From assembly GCF_000212375.1 (NCBI RefSeq), contig NC_015501.1:1240001-1304000 (forward strand): 64,000 nt of DNA, in the 5' to 3' direction. Of this stretch, positions 27,972-36,416 are shown piece after piece. This DNA comes from Porphyromonas asaccharolytica DSM 20707. Lineage in GTDB: Bacteria; Bacteroidota; Bacteroidia; Bacteroidales; Porphyromonadaceae. The notes under the pieces are model-generated. The model made no database searches and was not told the origin of the DNA. It saw only the letters and a program-made list of their open reading frames with translations. Position numbers and translations under genes: made by a program. Each line of letters starts with the position of its first letter. The first letter of the stretch is position 1.

Positions 27972-28592
27972 TTACTTCTTAGTCTCCTTAGCCTTAGCCT
28001 TGTAGGCAGCGTTGAGGAAGTCTAGGACTTCTTGGGTAATGTCAAAGCTTTCGCCAGCGTACATAACCCCTTCTAGACCTGCGGAGGTAAGGATCAGGTC
28101 ATACTTCTTATCTGCGTTAAAGGCTTTGAGCTGAGCGACCACTTCATCGTGTAGAGCCTTCTGAGCATCTGCTTGTACTTTCATCGCCTCCTCGGCATAA
28201 CGCTGCTCCAACTGAGCACCTTCTTGCTGCATAGCCGTGATGCGCTTCTCCTCAGCATCAACTTGAGCCTGGGAGGTGAAGAGACCCTTCTGAGCCTTTT
28301 CCATATAGCTTGCGTAGGCCTCTTGAGCCTTCTGAGCCTTGTTGGCAAGAGTCTGCTGATTGCGCTTGAGTTGAGCCTCTATCTGCTTGTTTGCTTGGGT
28401 ATAGTATTCGTAGTTCTTGTAAAGCGAGTCGAGAGATACTACACCTATCTTAAGCGTGTGATCACTAGTAGGAGTGGTCTCTGTGAGCGGCTCTGAGGTA
28501 GCGGGCTGCCCATCGGACTGCTTCTTCTGGCAGCTACCGAATAGAAGAGACGCAACGAGTAGGGAGAGTAGGAGGATTGATTTCTGATTCAT
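27972..28592 (-). CDS. OmpH/Skp-like periplasmic chaperone, lipoprotein form
   Basis: A 206-residue protein with a lipoprotein signal (LLSLLVASLLFGSCQKK). The mature part starts with the Skp-like strand IGVVSLDSLYKNYEYY and continues as a long Lys/Gln/Ala-rich coiled coil (about residues 70-160) ending in LILTSAGLEGVMYAG. Skp-like proteins escort unfolded outer-membrane proteins across the periplasm. It precedes dapB in the same direction with a 55-bp gap. Confidence 0.85.
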   Translation of the reverse strand: MNQKSILLLSLLVASLLFGSCQKKQSDGQPATSEPLTETTPTSDHTLKIGVVSLDSLYKNYEYYTQANKQIEAQLKRNQQTLANKAQKAQEAYASYMEKAQKGLFTSQAQVDAEEKRITAMQQEGAQLEQRYAEEAMKVQADAQKALHDEVVAQLKAFNADKKYDLILTSAGLEGVMYAGESFDITQEVLDFLNAAYKAKAKETKK

Positions 28593-28634
28593 ATAAGCTA
28601 TAGTGTTGATTGACGAGAGTGATAGAAGAGAGGA

Positions 28635-28850
28635 CTATTGCGGATCATCGGCCATACGGTCGGCTAAGTTTTGCCTTGTGGCTAGCTCTGCCATCTGCTT
28701 GTTGGCACATCCTATACCTCTCTTCTTAAGAGCTTTACTGTCCTCAATGTGTGAACTTTGGGGGTTCTTGTCGCCCTTGACGATCAGTCGCAAGGCGAGT
28801 AAAACTACGGCGAGTCCGATGAGGATAATGGATATGATGATGAGTTTCAT
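28635..28850 (-). CDS. Small single-pass membrane protein
   Basis: Read from the ATG at 28850, a 71-residue protein: transmembrane helix LIIISIILIGLAVVLLALRL, then a polar tail HIEDSKALKKRGIGCANKQM. This tail pattern recurs in short conserved membrane proteins of Bacteroidales, function unknown. The longer frame starting at 28940 is rejected because the promoter (minus-strand TACCTTTG at 28910-28917) lies inside it. Confidence 0.7.
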   Translation of the reverse strand: MKLIIISIILIGLAVVLLALRLIVKGDKNPQSSHIEDSKALKKRGIGCANKQMAELATRQNLADRMADDPQ

Positions 28851-28862
28851 AGTTTTTCTTAG

Positions 28863-28917
28863 TATATTTGCAGAGGGAGAGTAGCACGGTGCTACAGCTC
28901 TCAGGTAGACAAAGGTA
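28863..28917. promoter_or_regulatory. Overlapping divergent promoters between pepD and the small membrane protein gene
   Basis: TATATTTG on the plus strand at 28863-28870 points to pepD; TACCTTTG on the minus strand at 28910-28917 points to the gene at 28850. Predicted start sites face each other, so the two transcripts would overlap by about 25 nt and the promoters may interfere. Confidence 0.5.
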
Positions 28918-29013
28918 TACCTTTTGTCGGACTTACGCACGCATTTGATAAAACAAACTGAGGCCGTGTGGTAGTTAACCAGCTAATATTCTAACTTTTC
29001 AAAGCAATAAACG

Positions 29014-30477
29014 ATGCAAATAACAGATCTAACTAACATGCCCATCTGGCAGCACTTCTACGAAATCACCAAGATCCCTCGCCCCTCAAAGCATGAGGAG
29101 CAGATACTGGCTTTCCTCAAGAAGTTTGCCGAGGAGCATAACCTAGACTATGCGCAGGATAAGACAGGCAATATCGTCATCCGCAAGGGTGCTACGCCTG
29201 GTATGGAGGATCGCGAGACCATCATCCTCCAGGGACATATAGATATGGTCTGCGAGAAGAATAGTGACGTAGAGCATGACTTCTACAAGGATCCTATCAA
29301 GACCAAGATCACCGACGGATGGATTCACGCTGAGGGTACGACCCTAGGCGCTGATAATGGTATTGGTGTCGCTGCAGGGCTCGCTGTCCTGACCGATCCC
29401 ACCGTAGAGCATGGACCAGTCGAGTGCCTCTTTACAGTAGATGAGGAGACAGGTCTGACCGGTGCCATGGGTATCGAGCCAGGCTTCGTCCAGGGGCGCA
29501 TCCTCATCAACCTCGATAGTGAGGATGAGGGCGAGATGTTCATCGGCTGCGCTGGTGGTATGGGCACGATGGCTTTCTTTGACTACACCACAGAGGCTAC
29601 GCCTGCTGGGCAGATAGCTCTCGAGGTGAAGGTAAGCGGTCTCAAGGGCGGACACAGCGGTGGCGATATCCATGTCGGTCTAGGCAACGCCAATAAGCTC
29701 CTCGTGCGCTACCTATATAAGGTACTCAAGGAGGTGCCTGAGATGCGCCTCGCTACGATCGATGGCGGTAATCTACACAACGCTATCGCTCGTGAGGCTA
29801 AGGCTGTCATCACCATCCCTGCTAATCGCAAGGAGGATCTAGCTATCTGGGCAAACGAGATGGACGCTGAGTTCCGCAATGAGCTCAAGAAGGTTGATCC
29901 TAATGTCAACCTCCGTGTGGAGACGACCACAACGCCTAAGGAGGTCGTCGATGCTAAGACGGCTGACACGGTCATCCGCACGCTCTACGCTTGCCCTCAT
30001 GGTGTGATGGGTATGAGCCACTCGCTAGAGGGACTCGTAGAGACCTCTACCAATCTAGCCAGTGTCAAGATGCAGGAGGGCAATGTGATCAGCATTGAGA
30101 CGAGTCAGCGCAGCTCTACCGAGTCGCTCAAGGAGGATGTAGGCAATATGCTCCTTGCACTCTTCGAGCTAGCAGGCGCACGCACTGAGGTTCGTGACGG
30201 CTATCCTGGCTGGGCACCTAACCCCGACTCTGAGATCCTAAAGGTCGCTGAGAGCACCTATCGCGAGCTCTTCGGCAAGGATCCCGAGGTCAAGGCCATC
30301 CACGCAGGTCTCGAGTGCGGACTCTTCCTCGCGAAGTATCCTTACCTCGACATGGTCTCCTTTGGTCCGACGATGCGTGACGTGCACTCACCCGCAGAGC
30401 GCATGGAGATCAAGACGGTGGAGATGTTCTGGCGTCACCTCGTAGCGATCCTCAAGAACGCTCCTAAGCGCAAGTAA
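29014..30477 (+). CDS. pepD: Aminoacyl-histidine dipeptidase PepD (M20 family)
   Basis: Cytosolic zinc dipeptidase (carnosinase-like) that cleaves Xaa-His and other dipeptides. Metal-site segments are visible: LQGHIDMVCEKN near residue 75, AEGTTLGADNGIGVA near residue 110 and VDEETGLTGAMG near residue 145, then the lid domain and C-terminal AIHAGLECGLF and SFGPTMRDVHSPAERM. The 487-residue length is typical. Peptide fermentation is central to asaccharolytic Porphyromonas, so the role fits. A perfect terminator stem follows, interrupted by a group II intron. Confidence 0.95.
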   Translation: MQITDLTNMPIWQHFYEITKIPRPSKHEEQILAFLKKFAEEHNLDYAQDKTGNIVIRKGATPGMEDRETIILQGHIDMVCEKNSDVEHDFYKDPIKTKITDGWIHAEGTTLGADNGIGVAAGLAVLTDPTVEHGPVECLFTVDEETGLTGAMGIEPGFVQGRILINLDSEDEGEMFIGCAGGMGTMAFFDYTTEATPAGQIALEVKVSGLKGGHSGGDIHVGLGNANKLLVRYLYKVLKEVPEMRLATIDGGNLHNAIAREAKAVITIPANRKEDLAIWANEMDAEFRNELKKVDPNVNLRVETTTTPKEVVDAKTADTVIRTLYACPHGVMGMSHSLEGLVETSTNLASVKMQEGNVISIETSQRSSTESLKEDVGNMLLALFELAGARTEVRDGYPGWAPNPDSEILKVAESTYRELFGKDPEVKAIHAGLECGLFLAKYPYLDMVSFGPTMRDVHSPAERMEIKTVEMFWRHLVAILKNAPKRK

Positions 30478-30524
30478 TCACAGCTAAGATTGCTGACCTA
30501 CCAGTCGGCAGAATAAAAACAACG

Positions 30525-30560
30525 AGAAGGCTCAGTCGCAGTGATGCGGTTGAGCCTTCT
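30525..30560 (+). terminator. pepD terminator stem, separated from its T tract by an intron
   Basis: AGAAGGCTCA pairs perfectly with TGAGCCTTCT around a 16-nt loop. The expected T tract is missing here but TTTTG appears at 32433-32437, immediately after the intron 3' end, so the intron split stem from tail. Confidence 0.85.
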
Positions 30561-31062
30561 GCGCGTATGACGGGCATGTCATACATCTGTGGTGAAAGTC
30601 CACACGGGGCGTAGTTGCCAACGAACCCCATAGCGACTTGCAAGTTTCAAGGGGTGACCCTTGGGAGAGAAGAAGCAATAGCGAATTCGTGGCCTGACGA
30701 ACAGAAACCTAATACCAAGGCGTATCAAGCGGACAAGCTGGCACGCGACAGTGAAGCTCCAAAAGGCAACCGTAACCTTGATGCGTAAATTAGGCAGGTA
30801 AACGATGAAAGATGTATGGCTTATCCCGTGAGGCCTCGGCAGTCCTCAAGGATAGTAACAACGAATGTCGAGGAGTCAGCAGAGGTCGAAGTAGCCGTTC
30901 TCGCGCAGAACAAGGCGAAGGACCGAATAATTCGTAACGTTAATCAAGAATGTATGTTCCGATGTTTTTGCTGACGAGTGGCAACGGTCAAAACGTCAAT
31001 GCGATCGACCACATAGAGCTAAGCACGCGAGCATCGGAAGCGGAAATTAAGAAAGACGGAAG

Positions 31063-32343
31063 ATGAAACTAATCGAACAGATACTCGCCAAGAATAATGT
31101 ACGCGAGGCACTCAATCGTGTTGTGAGCAACAAGGGCGCCTCGGGTATAGACGGTATGAAAGTCGAGGAGCTCCGCGACTATATGAACGCCAATTGGACG
31201 AGCATCAAGCAGTCGATCCTAGAGCGTAGGTACAAGCCAGCCCCCGTACGGAGGGTTGAGATACCTAAGCCCAACGGAGGCGTACGCAAGCTCGGTATCC
31301 CGACCGTTGTCGACCGAACCCTTCAACAATCGATTGTCCAAGTCCTGACTCCCATCTTCGAGGCAGAGTTTCAAGAGAACAGCTACGGCTTCCGCCCCGG
31401 CAGGAGCTGTGAGCAAGCCGTTCAGAAGCTTTTGGAATACCTCAACGAGGGAGCGGAGTGGATAGTTGACATAGACTTGGAGAAGTTCTTCGACAATGTT
31501 CCACAAGACAAACTGATGAGTTATGTGGGTCGTGTGATCCATGACCCAGACACCGAAAGTCTGATACGCAAGTATCTGAAGTCGGGCGTAATGGAGAATG
31601 GTCTTTACGAAGCCACAGAACTCGGCACGCCCCAAGGTGGCAATTTGTCCCCCTTGTTGAGCAATGTGATGCTCAACGAGCTAGATAAGGAAATGGTCAG
31701 ACGGGGGCTGCGCTATGTTCGATACGCAGACGACTGCGTCATAGCAGTAAGAAGCGAAGCAAGTGCCAAACGAGTGATGCACTCTGTCACCCAATGGATA
31801 GAGCGTGTCCTCGGGCTTAAGGTCAATGCCACCAAAACGCACGTCTGCCGACCGAGCAAACTTAAGTACCTCGGTTTTGGATTTTACAAATCCCCTCAGA
31901 CCAAGCAGTGGACGGCAAGACCTCACGAGGACTCCGTAGCGAAGTTTGTCAGGAAGCTGAAGAAACTATGCAAACGCTCGTGGAGCATCTCCATGACTGC
32001 CCGTATCACAATGCTGAACAGAGTGATACGTGGATGGATAAACTACTTTGCCATTGGAGCTATGAAAGGCAAGATGGTAGGGATAGACGAACATCTGCGC
32101 ACGATGCTACGTAAGGTGATATGGAAGCAATGGAAAACACCTCGAAAGCGAGCCTGGGGGCTACGCAAGCTTGGTATCTGCAACGACTTAGCCAAGCTCA
32201 CCTCGTGCAGCGGAGACCGCTACGAATGGGTGGTGAGACGTACATGCGTGGTACGAGCAATATCGAAAGATGTGCTAGCCCGCAGAGGCCTCGTAAGCTG
32301 TTTGGACTACTATGCGATTAGACACTCTTTGAAAACGAATTAA
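31063..32343 (+). CDS. ltrA: Group II intron reverse transcriptase/maturase
   Basis: A 426-residue intron-encoded protein that helps the intron fold and splice and copies it into DNA. RT motifs include GASGIDGM near residue 27, NSYGFRPGRSCEQAV near residue 107, the LGTPQGGNLSPLLSNVML block and the catalytic YADD (RYVRYADDCV, near residue 220). The maturase (X) domain is seen as RGWINYF. No C-terminal HNH endonuclease is present, as expected for group IIC proteins. The frame is intact and ends right at domain V, so the intron may be mobile. Confidence 0.95.
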   Translation: MKLIEQILAKNNVREALNRVVSNKGASGIDGMKVEELRDYMNANWTSIKQSILERRYKPAPVRRVEIPKPNGGVRKLGIPTVVDRTLQQSIVQVLTPIFEAEFQENSYGFRPGRSCEQAVQKLLEYLNEGAEWIVDIDLEKFFDNVPQDKLMSYVGRVIHDPDTESLIRKYLKSGVMENGLYEATELGTPQGGNLSPLLSNVMLNELDKEMVRRGLRYVRYADDCVIAVRSEASAKRVMHSVTQWIERVLGLKVNATKTHVCRPSKLKYLGFGFYKSPQTKQWTARPHEDSVAKFVRKLKKLCKRSWSISMTARITMLNRVIRGWINYFAIGAMKGKMVGIDEHLRTMLRKVIWKQWKTPRKRAWGLRKLGICNDLAKLTSCSGDRYEWVVRRTCVVRAISKDVLARRGLVSCLDYYAIRHSLKTN

Positions 32344-32375
32344 ACCGCCGTATGCCGAACGGCACGTACGGTGGT
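32344..32375 (+). ncRNA. Group II intron domain V
   Basis: CCGCCGTA pairs with TACGGTGG and TGCC with GGCA around a GAAC loop, with a two-base CG bulge. The lower-stem triad reads CGC with a central G-U pair, the class C form rather than AGC. Confidence 0.8.
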
Positions 32376-32470
32376 GTGAGAGGAAAGGAAACGAAAGTAG
32401 GTCAGAAAACTTTCGTTTCCCGACCTACTCGATTTTGTGCTCCTCCTACGACACGTAAGCGGAAACAATG

Positions 32471-32515
32471 AAAAAGCGAGAGAGGTGCTACCATCACGGT
32501 AACACCCCTCCCTAT
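32471..32515 (-). terminator. Terminator after the His/Asp-tailed lipoprotein gene
   Basis: On the minus strand GAGGGGTGTTACC pairs with GGTAGCACCTCTC (two wobble pairs) around GTGAT, followed by TCGCTTTTTC. Confidence 0.75.
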
Positions 32516-32551
32516 CACATACACTAAACAAATTAATATCTCTGACCCGCC

Positions 32552-33076
32552 TTATTCGTGGTCATGGTCGTGGTCATGGTCATGGTCGTGGTCGTGGTGA
32601 TGATCACCAGGAGCATCCGTCGAGAGGATGATGGTGCGAGCCACCATCGACTCGTTGCCCGAGCGATCCACGCAGTAGACTAGGAGGTGGTACTCGCCAG
32701 GAGTCGCATTGGCCGGTATCTTGATGTCGTGGTGGTGGATAGAGGCGTTGCGCTGATTGACGGTGTACTCCTTGTTAAAGGTAAAAGGCTTCGTCTTGTC
32801 ATCACCGTGACGTAGGTCGCGGGTGTGCGAGTGCCCATCGAAGTTGTTGTGGATGTCGATCTTGTACGACTTGACGAGATCATCGTCCGAGAGCTTCATC
32901 TCGAAGTGGACGCCGGTCTCATCGCCGATGAGGAGCTTATCATGATCCTCTGGTTCGATTAGCTCGATGATAGGCTTGGTTGTGTCTTTAGGCTCCTCCT
33001 TGCAAGCGGTGAAGGCTGTCGCTAGAGCGAGACAGCTGAGGAGCGTGATTGATGCGAAGATTGTTCTTTTCATCAT
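32552..33076 (-). CDS. DUF4625-like lipoprotein with His/Asp-rich C-terminal tail
   Basis: A 174-residue lipoprotein (signal ending ALATAFTAC). The body has an Ig-like arrangement (KPIIELIEPEDHDKLLIG, then GEYHLLVYCVDRSGNES) typical of DUF4625 proteins of Bacteroidetes. The tail GDHHHDHDHDHDHDHDHE is a strong candidate for transition-metal (zinc, copper or nickel) binding. It is encoded by a run of GTGGTC/ATGGTC hexamers (plus strand), so its length may vary by slippage. It lies 11 bp downstream of a TonB receptor gene and is co-oriented with it, suggesting a surface metal-capture pair. Confidence 0.78.
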   Translation of the reverse strand: MMKRTIFASITLLSCLALATAFTACKEEPKDTTKPIIELIEPEDHDKLLIGDETGVHFEMKLSDDDLVKSYKIDIHNNFDGHSHTRDLRHGDDKTKPFTFNKEYTVNQRNASIHHHDIKIPANATPGEYHLLVYCVDRSGNESMVARTIILSTDAPGDHHHDHDHDHDHDHDHE

Positions 33077-33087
33077 AGTATTGAAGA

Positions 33088-35265
33088 TTAGAATGATAGA
33101 TTGATTGTTAGTAGTACGTTTCGTCCAGCCTCAGGGAGATTGACTCGCCTGTAGTAACTCATGTGGTCATAGTAGCGGCTGTTCAAAAGGTTTTGGATAG
33201 CTAGAGAGATGCGGTAGTTGCTCTGTCTGAGCTGTCCGTCGTAGGTCACAGTTAGGTCCAGTAAGGACGCTGTGCCAGGTGTCGGCTCCTCATTGCGCGC
33301 GATGCGATGCTGAGGAGCTATGATGCGATGCTTGAGCGAAAGCGCCCAATGCTCAGGGTGCCAGGTCAAGTCGTGGCTAAAGCGAGCTGGTGGCGAGTAG
33401 GGAAGAGCTAAGCCGTCTGCCACATTGTAGGTGTAGACGTAGTCACCCTGCAGGTGGTAGTCCCACTGCGGGTGCAGATGCCAAGTACCCTCCAGCTCAA
33501 CGCCTGTGAAGAGCGCTCGTGTGGATTGGTAGCGATATATCTGTCCCGAGTGGGGCAGTATAGACCATTCACCCGAGGGTTGTAGGAAGATGTAGTTGGT
33601 AAAGTAGGTCACAAAGGGAGAGACCGTACAGCTCCACAGGTCATTGTGAAAGCCTACCTCGCTATCTAGTAGCCACCCCTGCTCACTGCCCAGCGAAGGG
33701 TCGCCCACCTCGTGGCGAAAGGTGCCGTGGTGGATGCCATTTGCCGCAAGCTCGTAGATGCCTGGTAGGCGAAAGCTCCTGCCTAGATTAACCTTCCAGA
33801 GCCAATGACGGTCTATCTGCCAAGCTAAGCCGACACTACCCGAAAGGTCGTGCCACCTCCGCTCGCCCTCCTGACTGCTGTAGTAGTACTGCGACAAGGT
33901 TGCCGAGGACTCGCCACGCTCCTGGAGGTAGTCAGCTAGGTAAGGGTCATGGTAGGGACTCATCGCTATGTAGCCTAGATCGTAGCGCAGACCACTGGTG
34001 AGGTGTAGCCCCTGAGCTATGCGTCCCTGATAGGTTAGGCTCACGCCGCTCGTCGCCCGCTGGTAGTCTGGTAAGAGGAAGCCATAGCCTCTCCGCTTGT
34101 GCCACTGATACTGCCCATCAGTGGCTAGCGTCCACTTGCCACCCCACGGGGCATAGTAGCTTGCCTGCAAGCGTGCTGAGATGGTCTTGAGGTCAAACTC
34201 AAACTCTAAGTCAGCGTCCCGCTCAGGTTGCTGCATCGTCCCGTAGTGCGTGTGGAAGGCGCTAAGTTCACGGCGCAAGTTCTGCTGCCAGCCTAGCTCG
34301 CCGATCACTTGCCACTGCGGAGAAAGCCTCCACTGGAGGCTACCCTGTGTCGAGATCTGACGCACGGTGCTGTATGGTAGCTCGATATTGTATCGGCTCT
34401 CGTCAGGAAGCACACGCTTGAGGTCTGGTATGCCATGCGCTCCTGGGAAGAAGCCACTGCGCTCGCCATTGACAGAGGCTTGCAGCGAAGCTTTGACCTG
34501 CTCTCCTAGCCATTCGTAGCGTAGTTGCGAAGCGTAGGTTTGTGTAGCACTGTTTTTCAACCTACCATTATATATAGGTATCCAGCGCGTGAGGTAGGTG
34601 ATGCTGTCTGCCGTCACATTGCGGTCGCCGTGATACTGACCGCTCATACGTAGGCGGAGGTGGTGCGCTCCATGCAGGTAGCCCATCATGAGACTGCCCC
34701 CGCCGCCCATTGTGCTGCTTTGCCCCATCATGGTATAGGAGCCGTAAAGGCCTTGCTTGTGAGGAGGTGTAGCCGGCAGCCTCACGATGACTCCCCCTAG
34801 GGCATCACTGCCGTAGAGTAGGGAGCCAGCACCCTTGATCACCTGTACGGGGTCTTGGTCGAAGGCGTCTACCTCCAGCCCATGGTCAGCACCCCACTGC
34901 TGCCCCTCTTGCTTGAGTCCGCCATCGACATAGGCGATACGATTGAAGCCTAGACCACGGATCACAGGCTTACCGTAGCCAGAGCCGATCGTGATCACAT
35001 TGACCCCGGGGAGGCTGCTCAGTGTCGCTGCAAAGTTACCCGTAAAGTGCTGCGTCAGATAGGTGCTGTCAAGCCACTCGATCGTCTGACCGATACGCAT
35101 GGTCTGGAGCCGCTTGCTATTAGCACGCACCTCCACCGTCTGGAGCGTCTCGTCAAAGCTGTGAGGCTCTAGCGCAACGCTATCAGGTCTCAAGGCGGAC
35201 GGCTCAGCTAGAGCAACCATCGGGGTGAGATATAGTAATAGATAGCAAATGTATCGACAATACAT
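33088..35265 (-). CDS. TonB-dependent outer-membrane receptor, probably for a metal or metal complex
   Basis: A 725-residue outer-membrane receptor with a short signal region (YICYLLLYLTPMVALAEP), a plug domain (VEVRANSKRLQTMRIGQTIE, LSSLPGVNVITIGSGYGKPV, then KGAGSLLYGSDALGGVI) and a 22-strand-type barrel ending in a C-terminal aromatic residue (LLTINLSF). No N-terminal carboxypeptidase-like repeat is present, unlike SusC-type receptors. The QWGADHGLEVDAFD segment occurs in ZnuD-like metal receptors. A His/Asp-tailed lipoprotein follows and a small CPIC protein precedes it. Substrate assignment is inference. Confidence 0.85.
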   Translation of the reverse strand: MYCRYICYLLLYLTPMVALAEPSALRPDSVALEPHSFDETLQTVEVRANSKRLQTMRIGQTIEWLDSTYLTQHFTGNFAATLSSLPGVNVITIGSGYGKPVIRGLGFNRIAYVDGGLKQEGQQWGADHGLEVDAFDQDPVQVIKGAGSLLYGSDALGGVIVRLPATPPHKQGLYGSYTMMGQSSTMGGGGSLMMGYLHGAHHLRLRMSGQYHGDRNVTADSITYLTRWIPIYNGRLKNSATQTYASQLRYEWLGEQVKASLQASVNGERSGFFPGAHGIPDLKRVLPDESRYNIELPYSTVRQISTQGSLQWRLSPQWQVIGELGWQQNLRRELSAFHTHYGTMQQPERDADLEFEFDLKTISARLQASYYAPWGGKWTLATDGQYQWHKRRGYGFLLPDYQRATSGVSLTYQGRIAQGLHLTSGLRYDLGYIAMSPYHDPYLADYLQERGESSATLSQYYYSSQEGERRWHDLSGSVGLAWQIDRHWLWKVNLGRSFRLPGIYELAANGIHHGTFRHEVGDPSLGSEQGWLLDSEVGFHNDLWSCTVSPFVTYFTNYIFLQPSGEWSILPHSGQIYRYQSTRALFTGVELEGTWHLHPQWDYHLQGDYVYTYNVADGLALPYSPPARFSHDLTWHPEHWALSLKHRIIAPQHRIARNEEPTPGTASLLDLTVTYDGQLRQSNYRISLAIQNLLNSRYYDHMSYYRRVNLPEAGRNVLLTINLSF

Positions 35266-35522
35266 CGCAAGAATGTTATTAACCAGTGAAATATAAGGAG
35301 ATCATGCGCCCCACTACACCGATAGCTTAGCTCACACACAGCGGAGGAGCCAGGCGTACGTAGGGGATTGCGTCACGTAGAGATATGGTCTAGCTATGCT
35401 AGGGGGATCAGAGTGACATCGTGGTCACTCACACCTTTGGCAGTCAGCCAAGGTAAGCGCATAAAGCGGAGTATAAGCGTAGAGCTAATCCGCTCATAGC
35501 CACATAGTCGATAGAAGTGTGG

Positions 35523-35876
35523 CTAGCAGTATCTCACTGGTGGGGCTCTTAGAGCTTTGCCCTCTCTCAGGGCTAGGTGCACAGCTTCGGGTTGTAGTAC
35601 GGGAGTGGGGGCATCCCACTCGTCCACTGCAAAGGAAGGTGCTATGGCACATTGGTCGGTGATGCCGAGATGAAATTCGCAGATAGGGCAGGTCACGTTG
35701 TTGACCAGATAAACCTTCGAGCTCGTTTCACTCCGCTCATCATCGTTTGTGTCAGACTGAGCTGTAGCACAGTTTATCACCGAGAAGGCTCCTGCGTCGT
35801 GCTGGTGCACAGCTTGTCCCATCAGAGCCAGTACGTATACTAGCCCCAATAGCAAAGCCGTCATTCGAGTCGGCAT
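35523..35876 (-). CDS. Small exported or membrane protein with CPIC motif
   Basis: From the ATG at 35876 a 117-residue protein: hydrophobic N-terminus MTALLLGLVYVLALMGQAVHQH, then a central NNVTCPICEFHLG motif with a CXXC pair and flanking histidines. I do not recognise a family, but small Cys/His proteins upstream of metal TonB receptors are common in Bacteroidetes. Starts upstream of about 35905 are unlikely because a -7 box (minus-strand TACCTTTG at 35916-35923) overlaps them. The 257 bp between this gene and the receptor hold three small hairpins and no gene. Confidence 0.55.
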   Translation of the reverse strand: MPTRMTALLLGLVYVLALMGQAVHQHDAGAFSVINCATAQSDTNDDERSETSSKVYLVNNVTCPICEFHLGITDQCAIAPSFAVDEWDAPTPVLQPEAVHLALREGKALRAPPVRYC

Positions 35877-35915
35877 ATCGATATGTGCGAGTCTTCTCAT
35901 AAACTGTATCGCTCG

Positions 35916-35923
35916 CAAAGGTA
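35916..35923 (-). promoter_or_regulatory. Promoter -7 box for the CPIC protein and TonB receptor cluster
   Basis: Minus-strand TACCTTTG followed by C; start site expected near 35908. It decides against the longest reading frame of the CPIC gene. Confidence 0.6.
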
Positions 35924-36015
35924 GTAAAAATATTTTTTTCTTGCAAGCGACCCGCCTAGCTTTTCAATTTCGCAAAGGGCTACTTGTCTCTAAATTCTAA
36001 TCTCTAATTCAATCT

Positions 36016-36175
36016 CCACGTAGGAATTCTTTAATCTCCACGTGGAGAAAAAATATTTCCCACGTAGGCGAGAATCATTTCTTCCGAAGTTTCATTTGAT
36101 TCCTCCGAAGAAATTTTCCTTCCCCACGTGGAGAATAAAAAAAATCCATGTGAGCAATGTCAAATCTCCACGTGG
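36016..36175 (-). repeat. Family 1 phased palindrome array, copy C (inverted)
   Basis: Sites start at 36016 (CCACGTAG), 36038, 36060 (CCACGTAG), 36124, 36146 (CCATGTGA) and 36168: steps 22, 22, 64, 22, 22. The central gap carries the two CTTCGGAG-type boxes in reverse orientation. The array sits between the divergent metal-uptake and surface-lipoprotein clusters. Unlike the other copies, the end pair lacks a flank-extended hairpin. Confidence 0.85.
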
Positions 36176-36323
36176 CGATCGAATGAGAGGTTAGAGAGGA
36201 GTAGCGATATGTATCCCCGCGAGACGAGTAACGATGTGTAGGGATATTGCGTTTCATTGGCTGGCAGTCCATTTTTTAGTAGCTTTGTAATATCGTAGTA
36301 ACGATAGAGAGATCAATGTAGGC

Positions 36324-36331
36324 TACCTTTG
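36324..36331 (+). promoter_or_regulatory. Promoter -7 box of the surface lipoprotein cluster
   Basis: TACCTTTG followed by C, 85 bp before the first lipoprotein gene at 36417. Confidence 0.55.
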
Positions 36332-36416
36332 CATTGTGTCTTGGTGGGCTTATGGCGACCTCCGCTAGTTGCTACGGCATCATGTATCTCAGTTAATCTG
36401 ATATCCCAGTTAATCT

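Larger units (their letters stand above)
30561..32433 (+). mobile_element. Group IIC-like intron with reverse transcriptase
   Basis: The 5' end GCGCG (variant of GUGYG) directly abuts a terminator stem; the leader includes the usual CTGTGGTGAAAGTCCACACGGGG segment. The RT-maturase ORF is at 31063-32343, domain V at about 32344-32375, domain VI near 32384-32420 (GGAAACGAAAGT pairing with ACTTTCGTTTCC) and the 3' end CCTACTCGAT. Insertion behind a terminator hairpin, a CGC catalytic triad and an RT without an endonuclease domain all point to class C. Exact ends are uncertain by one or two bases. Confidence 0.88.

Noticed and set aside
32555-32605. Hexamer tandem repeat as a CRISPR-like or non-coding satellite
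   Set aside because: It is in frame inside the lipoprotein gene and encodes the His/Asp tail.
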